A stretch of DNA of 28,908 nt from CG1-02-35-72 sp045046885 (GTDB lineage: Bacteria > Bacteroidota > Bacteroidia > Flavobacteriales > Flavobacteriaceae). A program made the position numbers and the translations under genes. Under the pieces are notes generated by a model. The model was not told the origin of the DNA and searched no databases. It saw only the letters and a list, made by a program, of their open reading frames with translations. The stretch covers positions 1-28,908 of the forward strand of contig JASFYX010000027.1 in NCBI GenBank assembly GCA_045046885.1, read 5' to 3'. This document shows, in pieces, positions 1-8,321 of this stretch. Positions within the stretch are counted from its first letter, which is position 1; every line of letters starts with the position of its first letter.

Positions 1-54
1 CATACAGGCAGAAATTCCGAAAATCTTTCCGGTGTTTTAGGATTATTATTTTAA
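1..54 (+). CDS. C-terminal end of an unidentified protein (partial)
   Basis: Frame 1 is open from the first base to a TAA at 52-54 and would encode 17 residues ending in SGVLGLLF. A weak stem-loop with a T-run follows at 145-171 on the same strand, which fits the end of a plus-strand gene convergent with the lipoprotein gene. The fragment is too short to identify, and an open frame of this length can occur by chance. Confidence is low. Confidence 0.3.
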   Translation, partial: HTGRNSENLSGVLGLLF

Positions 55-144
55 AGAACTTTTTTGAAATATGAGTGAAATTCACCTATTGCAAGCAACT
101 CGTTATAACCCAACAAATATAACCATTTATCGGTTTAGATTTCG

Positions 145-171
145 GGATAACAAAACTTTTTTATCCTTTTT
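145..171 (+). terminator. Weak candidate terminator
   Basis: GGATAA (145-150) and TTATCC (161-166) form a 6-bp stem with a 10-base loop, followed by TTTTT. It sits between the plus-strand gene fragment ending at 54 and the end of the minus-strand lipoprotein gene at 194. The short A/T-rich stem makes this a weak call. Confidence 0.3.
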
Positions 172-193
172 ATCCGCTAAAAATTATAAGATT

Positions 194-979
194 TTAATGC
201 ACAACAGTACCGTCCTCTAAAATAAGGTCGTATTTATAGCCTGCACCAAAATCTTTGTCAAGTGTCACAAGTGCTTTAATTGTAACTGTCGCGCCTTCTT
301 TTACAAATTCTTTTGAAGTGACAACTAAATCGTAGCTATCTAGACTGCCATCTTTTAAATGAATCCAATTTCTATTCATAATGCCCGCATTGAGTTTGCT
401 ACAAGTACCACTTACTTGTACTGTTTTACCAGCATATTTTTTAGCATTTTTAACCAGTTCTGCAATTTTAATCGAGCCCTTTATAAGGCCTTTATTTTTC
501 TGTGATTTTACAATTTTTTGAGCCGATTTTATAACATCAATCCTGTTGGTAGAAGTCGTTTTTTTCTGAAATCCAGGATCGCTTGCATGGTTGGCAGGAA
601 CCAAATTAGAGGATATCAAATAAATTTTATCGAAAGTGCGTTTAAATTCTTTGCTTTCGAAATTTGTTTTAAGAAGTCCGCCTTTATAAAAATAAGTACC
701 ACCCACTTTTACATCAATAATTCTTGTGGCTATCCAAAAGGGTTTTATGTTGTTTTTTTCGGTTACATTTATATACAGATAACGTTTTGTTTTTAGAATT
801 TCGTTTATAGTAACGGTGTGGACGTCATCTTTAAAAGATTTTACAGGTTTTGCTGTTGTTTCTGTATCGGATATTTTATCACTGTCTTTTACAGGGGTGT
901 ATTTTTCTTTATCCTTACAAGATGATAGTGTAAAAAAAATACTTAATAGGATGATTGATAGTCTAAATTTAGTAGGCAT
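194..979 (-). CDS. Lipoprotein with OB-fold-like domains, last gene of the cytochrome operon
   Basis: 261 residues. The N-terminus is a type II signal peptide: a hydrophobic stretch at residues 7-18, then the lipobox LSSC with the lipidated Cys21. The acidic/basic residues right after the Cys (KDKEK) could be a surface-export signal as in some Bacteroidota lipoproteins, but this is uncertain. Two beta-rich segments follow, at about 55-125 and 170-260. The second (AGKTVQVSG, then WIHLKDGS and a YDLILEDG end) reads like an OB-fold. There is no CxxCH, so it binds no c-type haem. The start overlaps the end of the barrel gene by 11 bases, so it is probably translated with it. I infer an accessory or assembly subunit of the multihaem cytochrome/barrel complex; the biochemical role is unknown. 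Confidence 0.75.
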   Translation of the reverse strand: MPTKFRLSIILLSIFFTLSSCKDKEKYTPVKDSDKISDTETTAKPVKSFKDDVHTVTINEILKTKRYLYINVTEKNNIKPFWIATRIIDVKVGGTYFYKGGLLKTNFESKEFKRTFDKIYLISSNLVPANHASDPGFQKKTTSTNRIDVIKSAQKIVKSQKNKGLIKGSIKIAELVKNAKKYAGKTVQVSGTCSKLNAGIMNRNWIHLKDGSLDSYDLVVTSKEFVKEGATVTIKALVTLDKDFGAGYKYDLILEDGTVVH

Positions 980-2594
980 AATGTCTTTTTTTCTTTTTGT
1001 TATTAAATCGTTTTACAAGTTTTGTGTTTATTCTATAATTGTTGTTAATGTCACTCTTAACGTATTCTGCATAAACGCTAAATCTTAAATTTTTGCTAAG
1101 ATACAATGATAAATTTGTTCCAAAATAATATTGTTGTGTGCTTGCTTCAGTTACTGTATAATTGTAATTGACAAATCTAAAGTAAAAGTCAGCGTTAAGC
1201 TTATTTTTAAATAAAGTTCTAGAATGTCTCAAAGAAACAATATTACTTTCTAAATAACTAGATGTATTTCTGTTGTAATTTAAAGAGACAGAACCGCCAA
1301 ATTTGGGTATTCTATACATACTGACATAGGCATTTATATTATCAGATTTATTTTGCTTATCGCTTTGAAATCTGGTACTATAACTCAATCCTGTATTGAC
1401 GTATTTAAAGGGTTTGGCATTTATTCTAAAACGCAAGCCTTGACGTGCTAAATCATCTGCTAGAATATCTTCAATCTGTGTTCTAAAAGTTTCGTAATAA
1501 ATAATGCGTTTTCTAGAATCGTAAGAAACATTTAAATTAAATTTCCGACTGAATTTATACCTGGCCGACATATATAAATTGGTCAATCTAAAATTATTAC
1601 TTACAACACCATTTACTTTGTTATACATATCTAATTCAAAAGAAGAAAACAAATTTAAGCTACCAAAAAGATTGCTCGAATGTTGAAAATAACTATATCT
1701 ACGGTCAATATTGCCACTATTTCGTTGTTCAATAAGCCCTAAAGTAGTTTCAGAATAAATAGAAGCAGAACTTGTTTTTCTACCTATATAAGCACCGTAC
1801 TGAAAAAGTTTTGAGTTAAAATTAAAATCGGTTAAATCTGGTCTAAATCCTGTTATAACCCCTACATAATTTTTACCAAAATGTTTTTCTACTTGCAAAC
1901 CATCAATAGCGCCTAAAGACGATGTTTTATTATTAATTTTTCTTCCTAATACAACAGACAAAGTAGGTGTGGCATCGTATTTTACAGCCAAATTATAGAC
2001 CTTAAAAGGTGTCTGCCTACTGGCGTATTTACTTGGTTGTGCAAGGACTTCTTTTCTGTAATTTAAATAGGTTTCAAAAGAAAAATTAGAATTATTTATA
2101 TGATTGGCATTCATAGAAAACCTAGTCATAATTCTGTGTTTATTATCGCTATTGACATAGAAATTACTGTAGCTAGCTACCGATAATTTCCCATAAATAG
2201 ATTCTAAGTTCTTTTTGTCGGATGTTTTTTTAAGATTATCTTTTTTTATGGGTGTTTCAGCTTTAGTAATAACACTCTTTTTATTGTTTATAACTTCTTT
2301 TTTAGGCATATATTTAAAGATAACTACAGCATCTTTTTTTACAATACAACCGTTAATAATAGTACAAACAACAGATTTTGACGATTTGTTTTTAACCAAT
2401 AAACAATTGGTTTTTGAGCCTTTTATTTGTAAAGAATCACCAATTTTTATATTTTTTGTTGTGTCAAATTGTACATAAACATTAGTAGCTGTTACAAATG
2501 TAACTTTCCCTTTTATAATAGTGTTTGTATCTTGACCAAATACGTTTGAACAAAATAATATCACTAAAACTATAATTATATGCCTATTTTTCAT
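969..2594 (-). CDS. Outer-membrane beta-barrel protein, putative porin partner of multihaem cytochromes
   Basis: 541 residues. It has a Sec signal peptide with likely cleavage after VFG (residue 20). A small beta-rich domain at about 22-100 (GKVTFVTATNVYVQF, later KIGDSLQIKG) resembles an SH3-like or OB module and is followed by a Lys-rich linker to about residue 128. From about 130 to the end, alternating polar and hydrophobic stretches with many Tyr, Phe and Asn residues are typical of amphipathic barrel strands, ending in Tyr. No haem motif and no type IX secretion C-terminal domain are seen. It starts 12 bases after the 34-haem cytochrome gene and overlaps the lipoprotein gene. By analogy with porin-cytochrome conduits (MtrB-type), I infer that it sheathes or docks a cytochrome in the outer membrane. 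It is shorter than MtrB (roughly 700 residues) and not obviously homologous. Barrel: fairly sure; conduit role: inference. Confidence 0.75.
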   Translation of the reverse strand: MKNRHIIIVLVILFCSNVFGQDTNTIIKGKVTFVTATNVYVQFDTTKNIKIGDSLQIKGSKTNCLLVKNKSSKSVVCTIINGCIVKKDAVVIFKYMPKKEVINNKKSVITKAETPIKKDNLKKTSDKKNLESIYGKLSVASYSNFYVNSDNKHRIMTRFSMNANHINNSNFSFETYLNYRKEVLAQPSKYASRQTPFKVYNLAVKYDATPTLSVVLGRKINNKTSSLGAIDGLQVEKHFGKNYVGVITGFRPDLTDFNFNSKLFQYGAYIGRKTSSASIYSETTLGLIEQRNSGNIDRRYSYFQHSSNLFGSLNLFSSFELDMYNKVNGVVSNNFRLTNLYMSARYKFSRKFNLNVSYDSRKRIIYYETFRTQIEDILADDLARQGLRFRINAKPFKYVNTGLSYSTRFQSDKQNKSDNINAYVSMYRIPKFGGSVSLNYNRNTSSYLESNIVSLRHSRTLFKNKLNADFYFRFVNYNYTVTEASTQQYYFGTNLSLYLSKNLRFSVYAEYVKSDINNNYRINTKLVKRFNNKKKKRHYAY

Positions 2595-2606
2595 ATCCTT
2601 AATTTG

Positions 2607-5135
2607 TTAGTCTTTGTCACCGTTTGGATGACATTCAAAACAAGCTGTACTTTGATAAGTGTAATTTGCTACACCATTGTGTTCATTAGCTAAGTCAGTT
2701 TGATTATTATGTTCATGACAATCTATACAACTAAATGAAGTAAAATTGTTAGCTACGGTATGACATTCTGCACAAGAGCTCCATTCGCCTTGATGTTTAC
2801 CCGAATAAATAGGGAAGTACTGCCCATCATGGTCAAATGTAGAAGGCGTCCATCCCGGGTTGGTTGTATGACAACTGATACAATCTGTTGGGAATCCTGC
2901 TGCTACATGATTTGGGTCGATAGTATTGTTAAAATCAGTTTGATGGCAACTCACACAATCTGCAGATTGGTCAGAATAATTACCACTGGTATGGCACTGC
3001 GTACAGTCTTGTATGTCGTGACCAAGTGTAAGAGGGAATAAACTGTGGTCGAACGTTGAAGGTGTCCATCCCGGATTTGTGGTATGACAAGAAACACAAT
3101 CAGTATTAAATCCGGCATCAACATGAACAGGGTTTGTTGTATTGTTATAAGTAGTTTGATGACAGCTCACACAATCGGCTGTTTGATCTGAATAACTCGC
3201 TGTATTATGACACTGTGTACAATCTGTAATATCATGACCTAAAGTAAGAGGGAAAAGACTGTGGTCAAAAGTAGCAGGTGTCCAACCGCCTGGTGTATGA
3301 CAAGCTATGCAGTCTGTATTAAATCCAGCATCAACATGAACGGGATTTGTGGTGTTATCGTAATTAGTTTGATGACAGCTTACACAATCGGCTGTTTGGT
3401 CAGAATAGTTGCCTGTATTATGACATTGTGTACAATCTTGTATATCATGACCCAAAGTAAGTGGAAATACGCTATGATCAAATGTAGAAGGTGTCCAACC
3501 ACTTGGTGTATGGCAGGCTATGCAATCTGTACTAAATCCTGCATCAATATGAACCGGATTAGTAGTATTATCAAAATCAGTTTGATGACAGCTTACACAA
3601 TCGGCTACTTGATCAGAAAAATTGGCTGTTGTATGACATTGTTTACAGTCTGGCAAATCATGACCATCTGTCAAAGGAAAAAAGCTGTGGTCGAACGTAG
3701 CTGGTGTCCAATTTGGGTTTGTTGTATGACAACTGATACAATCTGTAGGGAATCCTGCATCAATATGGTTTGGATCAGTTGTATTGTTAAAATCAGTTTG
3801 ATGGCAACTCACACAATCTGCTGATTGGTCTGCATAAACTGTTGTTGTATGACAAGTGGCACAATCTTGAACATCATGCCCCAAAGTCAATGGGAAGAAT
3901 GAATGATCAAAAGTTGATGGCGTCCAACCGCTAGGAGTATGACATTGTATGCAATCGGTATCAAAACCAGCACCTGTATGATTTGGACTTGTAGTATTGT
4001 CATAATTTGTTTGATGACAACTCACACAATCGGCTACTTGATCAGAAAAACTAGCTGTATTATGACATTGTTTACAGTCTGGTAAATCATGACCATCCGT
4101 TAAAGGGAAAAAGTCGTGATTAAAAGTAGCTGGTGTCCAGTCTGGGTTTGTGGTATGACAAGAAATACAATCTGTTGGAAAACCAGAATCAATATGGTTT
4201 GGATCTGTTGTATTGTTAAAATCTGTTTGATGACAGCTTACACAATCGGCAACTTGGTCGGCATAATTAGCCGTTGTATGACAGGCGTTACAATCTTGAA
4301 CATCGTGCCCCAAAGTAAGCGCAAAAAAATCGTGATTAAATGTGGCAGGAGACCAGCTGGGGGTAGTTGTATGACATTGTTTACAATCGGTATCAAAACC
4401 TGCTGCTGTATGGTTAGGGTTTATAGTAGCGTCAAACGTAGTTTTATGACAACTAACACAGTCAGACGAAGTATCGTCAAATTTGTTATTAATATGACAT
4501 TGTGTACAATCTTTTATATCGTGACCATCTGTAAGTGGGAAGAAACCATGTTCAAAGGTAGAAGGTGTCCATTCAGCTTGAAAAGAACTATGACAAAGTG
4601 TACAATCTTTAGAAAAATTTCCTGCAATATGATCTGGATCTTTAGTATTGTTAAAATCGTCATTATGGCAAGTAACACAATCGTTGCCAATTCTATCAAA
4701 TCTTAAACCAGTTTCAGAAGTATGGCACTCAATACAAGCCAAAGTGTTATGTGATCCTGTTAGTGGAAAACCATTTTGTTCGTGTAATTCCGGAATATTA
4801 TTAACTATCCACGATTTTGGTGTATGACACCTAGCACAATCGTTACCAACTGTAGAACTGTGCATATCGGTATGGCACGAAATACAATCTGTTTGGGCGT
4901 CATCAAAAACCAAACTTGTGTGGCATTCTGTACAATTTGTTTGTAAATGAGTACCCTCTAGCGCAAAATCAGTTATGCTATGGTCAAATTTTATTGTTTT
5001 GTAGTCAACGTCCCAACTTTCTGAAGTATGGCATTTTGCACAATCAATATTTAATTTTTTACCATGTGGCGATGACTGGGCAAATATTTGTGCGCAGCCA
5101 AATAAAACGAGTATTATCGATGACAGTCTATACAT
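2607..5135 (-). CDS. Secreted 34-haem c-type cytochrome made of tandem three-haem modules
   Basis: 842 residues with a Sec signal peptide (cleavage likely after QIFA, residue 19). I count 34 CxxCH haem-attachment motifs. From residue 152 to about 797 the protein is a tandem array of nine modules of 71-73 residues, each opening with DCV(S/T)CH (D152, D225, D297, D369, D440, D512, D583, D654, D726). A typical module has three CxxCH plus three other His residues (in NPNH, F(D/N)H and GHD), enough for one distal ligand per haem, which suggests bis-His low-spin haems. The first 150 residues and the last 45 are divergent caps. The start codon lies inside the last codons of the 23-haem gene (22-base overlap). 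It should be a periplasmic or cell-surface electron wire; the terminal acceptor cannot be read from sequence. Maturation needs a cytochrome c assembly system outside this window. Confidence 0.95.
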   Translation of the reverse strand: MYRLSSIILVLFGCAQIFAQSSPHGKKLNIDCAKCHTSESWDVDYKTIKFDHSITDFALEGTHLQTNCTECHTSLVFDDAQTDCISCHTDMHSSTVGNDCARCHTPKSWIVNNIPELHEQNGFPLTGSHNTLACIECHTSETGLRFDRIGNDCVTCHNDDFNNTKDPDHIAGNFSKDCTLCHSSFQAEWTPSTFEHGFFPLTDGHDIKDCTQCHINNKFDDTSSDCVSCHKTTFDATINPNHTAAGFDTDCKQCHTTTPSWSPATFNHDFFALTLGHDVQDCNACHTTANYADQVADCVSCHQTDFNNTTDPNHIDSGFPTDCISCHTTNPDWTPATFNHDFFPLTDGHDLPDCKQCHNTASFSDQVADCVSCHQTNYDNTTSPNHTGAGFDTDCIQCHTPSGWTPSTFDHSFFPLTLGHDVQDCATCHTTTVYADQSADCVSCHQTDFNNTTDPNHIDAGFPTDCISCHTTNPNWTPATFDHSFFPLTDGHDLPDCKQCHTTANFSDQVADCVSCHQTDFDNTTNPVHIDAGFSTDCIACHTPSGWTPSTFDHSVFPLTLGHDIQDCTQCHNTGNYSDQTADCVSCHQTNYDNTTNPVHVDAGFNTDCIACHTPGGWTPATFDHSLFPLTLGHDITDCTQCHNTASYSDQTADCVSCHQTTYNNTTNPVHVDAGFNTDCVSCHTTNPGWTPSTFDHSLFPLTLGHDIQDCTQCHTSGNYSDQSADCVSCHQTDFNNTIDPNHVAAGFPTDCISCHTTNPGWTPSTFDHDGQYFPIYSGKHQGEWSSCAECHTVANNFTSFSCIDCHEHNNQTDLANEHNGVANYTYQSTACFECHPNGDKD
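2745..4682. repeat. Tandem ~216-bp coding repeats inside the 34-haem cytochrome gene
   Basis: Nine in-frame units of 71-73 codons (213-219 bp) encode the three-haem modules. DNA similarity between neighbouring units is high in the middle of the array, for example recurring TGACAACTCACACAATC-like stretches on the plus strand, while the two ends have diverged. Such an array can expand or contract by recombination, so unit number may differ between strains and may be mis-assembled from short reads. Confidence 0.9.
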
Positions 5136-6955
5136 GCGAATTTTTCTATTTTATAATTAAAACTCTTTTTTTCTGTATTGTTTAATGCCTTATGACATTT
5201 GTTACAAGCCACTTCTGCGTGACGTCCGTCTAATTTAAAATTAGTTGTATTATGATCAAATTTTTCTGGAATCCAGTTTTTAGATTCATGGCATCTTGTG
5301 CAATCTGTAACACCATTTATAGCAAATTGATTGTTGTGATTATCATCGTGACAAGTGCTGCAATTAGTATCTAAATTGGCAAACTTTTGAATAGTTTTAT
5401 TTTCTGAATTGGCTTTTGAGAAATGACAATTACGGCAATCTGTTTTAAGGTGTATACCTTCTAAAGGCCAATCGGTTTTTGAGTGGTCAAATTTAACATC
5501 AGACCAAGCGTCATTACTGTGGCAAGTTTCACATTTTTTATCAGGATAAAACGCGCTACTTATATACTCTTTATGGATGTCATTATGACATGTAATACAA
5601 GTTGTTTCTTTGTTTTTAAAAGTCCATCTATTGTCATTTTCCTCATCAATATGACACGCAAAACATGGTGTTGCACCATGAGCGCCGTTAAGAGGGAAAT
5701 CTGTTTTTTGATGTTGTTCAAAATCAAATAAACTGGTGTCGAAACCTTGTTTTACAGAGTGACAAGTTTTACAATCTGGCGTGTTAGTGGCTGTGGTAAA
5801 TTCGCCTTGATGGTAATCATCATGACAATTATTACACGATTTAAATTCAATAGCCTTTGTATATTTACCCGATTCGTGACATTTTTTACAATCTACCTTT
5901 TGATGTAATCCTTCAAGAGGAAAATCGGTTAAATTATGATCGAAAAATTCTAAAGTTTTTAAGGACACAAAAGCTGTTTCGTTATGACATTTTTTACAAT
6001 CATTTCCTAATTTACCTTCGTGTTTATCTTCGTGACATTTTACACAATTAGCTTCATCAATATTTAATCTGTCTTGGAAAACCAATTTCGGATCGTCATT
6101 CTTTTTATGACAGCTAAAACAAGCGGCTTTTTTATGAGCGCCATTTAAAGTAAAGTTGGTTGTATTGTGGTTAAATCTGCCTTTGCCTCTAAATTTTTTA
6201 AATGATGTTTCTGTATGACATTGTTTGCAAGAACCCGTTATGGTTTCTTCATGCGGATTTGAATGACAGGTATTGCAATCTGTAAATTTTATGTGGTTGA
6301 AATTTTGAAAATCTTTACCGTTGCGTTTTTCTTCTTTATGACATTTTACACAATCTACGTCAAGGTGTTTGCCTACGAGTTTAAAATCGGCATCATTATG
6401 GTCAAAATTAGCGGCGGGTTTAAATTTTTCGGTATTATGACACGAAGCACAATCGTTAGACGAAAGCGTTTCTTGATGATAATCAGTATGACATGTAATA
6501 CATTTTGTTTCAAGTCCAATAAAAGTATTGGGTCTTTTTTTTATGTCTTTATCTGCTATAAATTTAGATGTATGACATTTTTTACAATCAATTTCATCGT
6601 GTTTACCTTCTAATTTATAACCTGTTAAATCATGATTAAATTTTAAAGTATCAATACGAATCATTTTAAATTTACGACCATAGTGTTCGCTATGACAAGT
6701 AGTACAGGCTTTTCCTTTAACATCTGCACTTACGTGATATCCTCTTTCGGCTTTTACAAGCGCTTGCATATCTTTATGACATTCTAAACATTTATTGTCG
6801 GTTACTTTTTTCCCTAAATCATGGCATAAAGTGCAATTGCTCATGCCTTCAAATTTGGCATGAGCTGTGGTTAAATCGCCCGGAGATATTTGTCCGTAGC
6901 TGATGAAAGCGTTGCAAATAAGCAACAATAGTATGTATTTATTGGGCCACTTCAT
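5114..6955 (-). CDS. Secreted 23-haem c-type cytochrome
   Basis: 613 residues with a Sec signal peptide (likely cleavage after SYG, residue 21). I count 23 CxxCH motifs, the last (CIDCHR) at the very C-terminus. Between them recurs the pattern F(D/N)H..T.(F/Y).L.G.H followed by CxxCH, the same layout as in the downstream 34-haem protein, with extra His residues placed to be distal haem ligands. Unlike that protein, its spacing is irregular and Lys-rich, so it is not a clean tandem array. The gene overlaps the flavoprotein gene upstream by 17 bases and the 34-haem gene downstream by 22, implying coupled translation and similar amounts. The likely role is a periplasmic electron carrier between the inner-membrane cytochrome b and the outer cytochrome. 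Haem content is sure; direction and partners are inferred. Confidence 0.95.
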   Translation of the reverse strand: MKWPNKYILLLLICNAFISYGQISPGDLTTAHAKFEGMSNCTLCHDLGKKVTDNKCLECHKDMQALVKAERGYHVSADVKGKACTTCHSEHYGRKFKMIRIDTLKFNHDLTGYKLEGKHDEIDCKKCHTSKFIADKDIKKRPNTFIGLETKCITCHTDYHQETLSSNDCASCHNTEKFKPAANFDHNDADFKLVGKHLDVDCVKCHKEEKRNGKDFQNFNHIKFTDCNTCHSNPHEETITGSCKQCHTETSFKKFRGKGRFNHNTTNFTLNGAHKKAACFSCHKKNDDPKLVFQDRLNIDEANCVKCHEDKHEGKLGNDCKKCHNETAFVSLKTLEFFDHNLTDFPLEGLHQKVDCKKCHESGKYTKAIEFKSCNNCHDDYHQGEFTTATNTPDCKTCHSVKQGFDTSLFDFEQHQKTDFPLNGAHGATPCFACHIDEENDNRWTFKNKETTCITCHNDIHKEYISSAFYPDKKCETCHSNDAWSDVKFDHSKTDWPLEGIHLKTDCRNCHFSKANSENKTIQKFANLDTNCSTCHDDNHNNQFAINGVTDCTRCHESKNWIPEKFDHNTTNFKLDGRHAEVACNKCHKALNNTEKKSFNYKIEKFACIDCHR

Positions 6956-8321
6956 TTTTATGACTTTTCATTATATAACCAAATCTTTTTGAGATACCTA
7001 CGCCAGATTTTTGTAAAAAGGATGTAGGGAGTTCGCCACCTGCAAAAATGTAAACCAAATCGTTTTCAATATCACTTATATCATTATTAGACAACTTAAC
7101 AGTTACAGTTTTATCTGTAATAGCCGTTAAATTAGAGTTAAATAGCACTTTAATCGATTTATTTTCAATAGCATCGGCAATTTTCTTTTTGTTTTTAGGT
7201 TTTAATCTAGAGAAAGTATCTTTGCGATAAGACAGCGTCACTTTGTTATCGTCTTTTAAAAGCAAGGCACTTTCTATAGCCGAGTCGCCACCACCCACAA
7301 CTACAATGTTTTTATTGTGTATTCTTTCAGGTTCAAGTAATCTATAAGCCACTTTAGAAGAATCTTCGCCAGGGATATTTAATTTTCTTGGCGTACCTCT
7401 ACGACCTATAGCTAACAATACATTACTACAAAAATATTCATCACCATTTTTAGTAACTACTTTAAAACAACCGTCTTCTTTAGGAATTATTTGTTCGACT
7501 TTGGTGTTTTCTTTAATGTCTAAATTGTGTTCTGAGATAACTTTTTTCCAAAGGTTAAGCAACTCATCTTTTGAAGTGTTGTACAGCTTTGCTTTTCCGT
7601 AAAGGGGTAGTTCCATAGGGGCTGTCATTACTATTTTAGCTCTTGGAAAAGTATAGACTGTACCGCCTAATGAATCTTGTTCTAGTGTTAAAGAGGTCAA
7701 GCCGTATTTTTTGGCGGCTAAAGTCGCCGAGATACCAGCTGGTCCTGCTCCTACAATTATAACGTCAACGGCATTCTCTTTTTTACATCTTTTACTGTTT
7801 ATAATACTTTTTATAGCTTGGTGTCCTTGTTCTACACTGTTTTTAATCAGACCCATACCTCCTAATTCACCGGCAATGTAAATACCTTTCATATTGGTCT
7901 CAAAATTCTGATTGACGTGAGGTAAATCAACACCGCGTTTTTCTGTACCAATTCGCAGTGAAATGGCTTCAACAGGACAGGCGTGAAAGCAAGCGCCGTG
8001 TCCTACGCAGTGCGAAGTATTTATAACGGTAGCTTTGCCGTCAACAATACCTAAAATGTCTTTTTCGGGGCAATCGGCAATACAAGCGCCACTGCCAATA
8101 CAGGTATTTAAATCTATATGAGGATGTAAAGAAACAGGTTCAAAAAGCCCTTCTTCTTTGGCAATTGTAACTTTTTTTTCGACTACTTTAGAGCTGACTT
8201 TTTTAGATCTTAAATAAAAATATATAAGTACAGCGCATAAAACAAATACACCTCCATAAACTATGAGTTGTTCTAGCAATACTTCGTGCATTAAAATTCT
8301 ATTTCCCATTAAAATATCCAT
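6939..8321 (-). CDS. Membrane-anchored NAD(P)H/FAD oxidoreductase with ferredoxin-like domain
   Basis: 460 residues. One membrane helix at about 17-37 is followed by basic residues, placing the rest in the cytoplasm. Residues 68-120 form a two-motif ferredoxin-like domain, C74..S77..C80..C84 and C105..H108..C111..C115: the second Cys of each CxxCxxCxxxCP motif is Ser or His. FAD-binding VGAGPAG is at 190-196, a second Rossmann motif VVGGGDSAIESA at about 341-352 is followed by YRKDTFSRLK (basic, NADPH-compatible), and a GGELPTS FAD signature lies near the end. The fold is thioredoxin-reductase-like, but no redox CxxC is present in the NAD(P) domain, so it should not be a thioredoxin reductase. 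It is the probable electron entry point from NAD(P)H to the cytochrome b encoded upstream. Start: ATG at 8321 overlaps the upstream gene by 13 bases; a second ATG at 8309 overlaps its stop as TAATG and is also possible. Confidence 0.85.
   Translation of the reverse strand: MDILMGNRILMHEVLLEQLIVYGGVFVLCAVLIYFYLRSKKVSSKVVEKKVTIAKEEGLFEPVSLHPHIDLNTCIGSGACIADCPEKDILGIVDGKATVINTSHCVGHGACFHACPVEAISLRIGTEKRGVDLPHVNQNFETNMKGIYIAGELGGMGLIKNSVEQGHQAIKSIINSKRCKKENAVDVIIVGAGPAGISATLAAKKYGLTSLTLEQDSLGGTVYTFPRAKIVMTAPMELPLYGKAKLYNTSKDELLNLWKKVISEHNLDIKENTKVEQIIPKEDGCFKVVTKNGDEYFCSNVLLAIGRRGTPRKLNIPGEDSSKVAYRLLEPERIHNKNIVVVGGGDSAIESALLLKDDNKVTLSYRKDTFSRLKPKNKKKIADAIENKSIKVLFNSNLTAITDKTVTVKLSNNDISDIENDLVYIFAGGELPTSFLQKSGVGISKRFGYIMKSHKNEVAQ

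Noticed and set aside
2745..4682. Regular DNA repeats that could suggest a CRISPR array
   Set aside because: The period is about 216 bp, units are coding throughout, and there are no short conserved repeats separated by unique spacers.
2760..4706. Long open frames on the plus strand opposite the 34-haem cytochrome gene
   Set aside because: They arise from the antisense of the repeated CxxCH modules, are rich in Cys/Met/Ile, and have no independent start signals or domain. The minus-strand gene explains the sequence fully.
6939..8321. Thioredoxin reductase
   Set aside because: The fold is similar, but the redox-active CxxC in the NAD(P) domain is absent and a ferredoxin-like domain and membrane helix are present.
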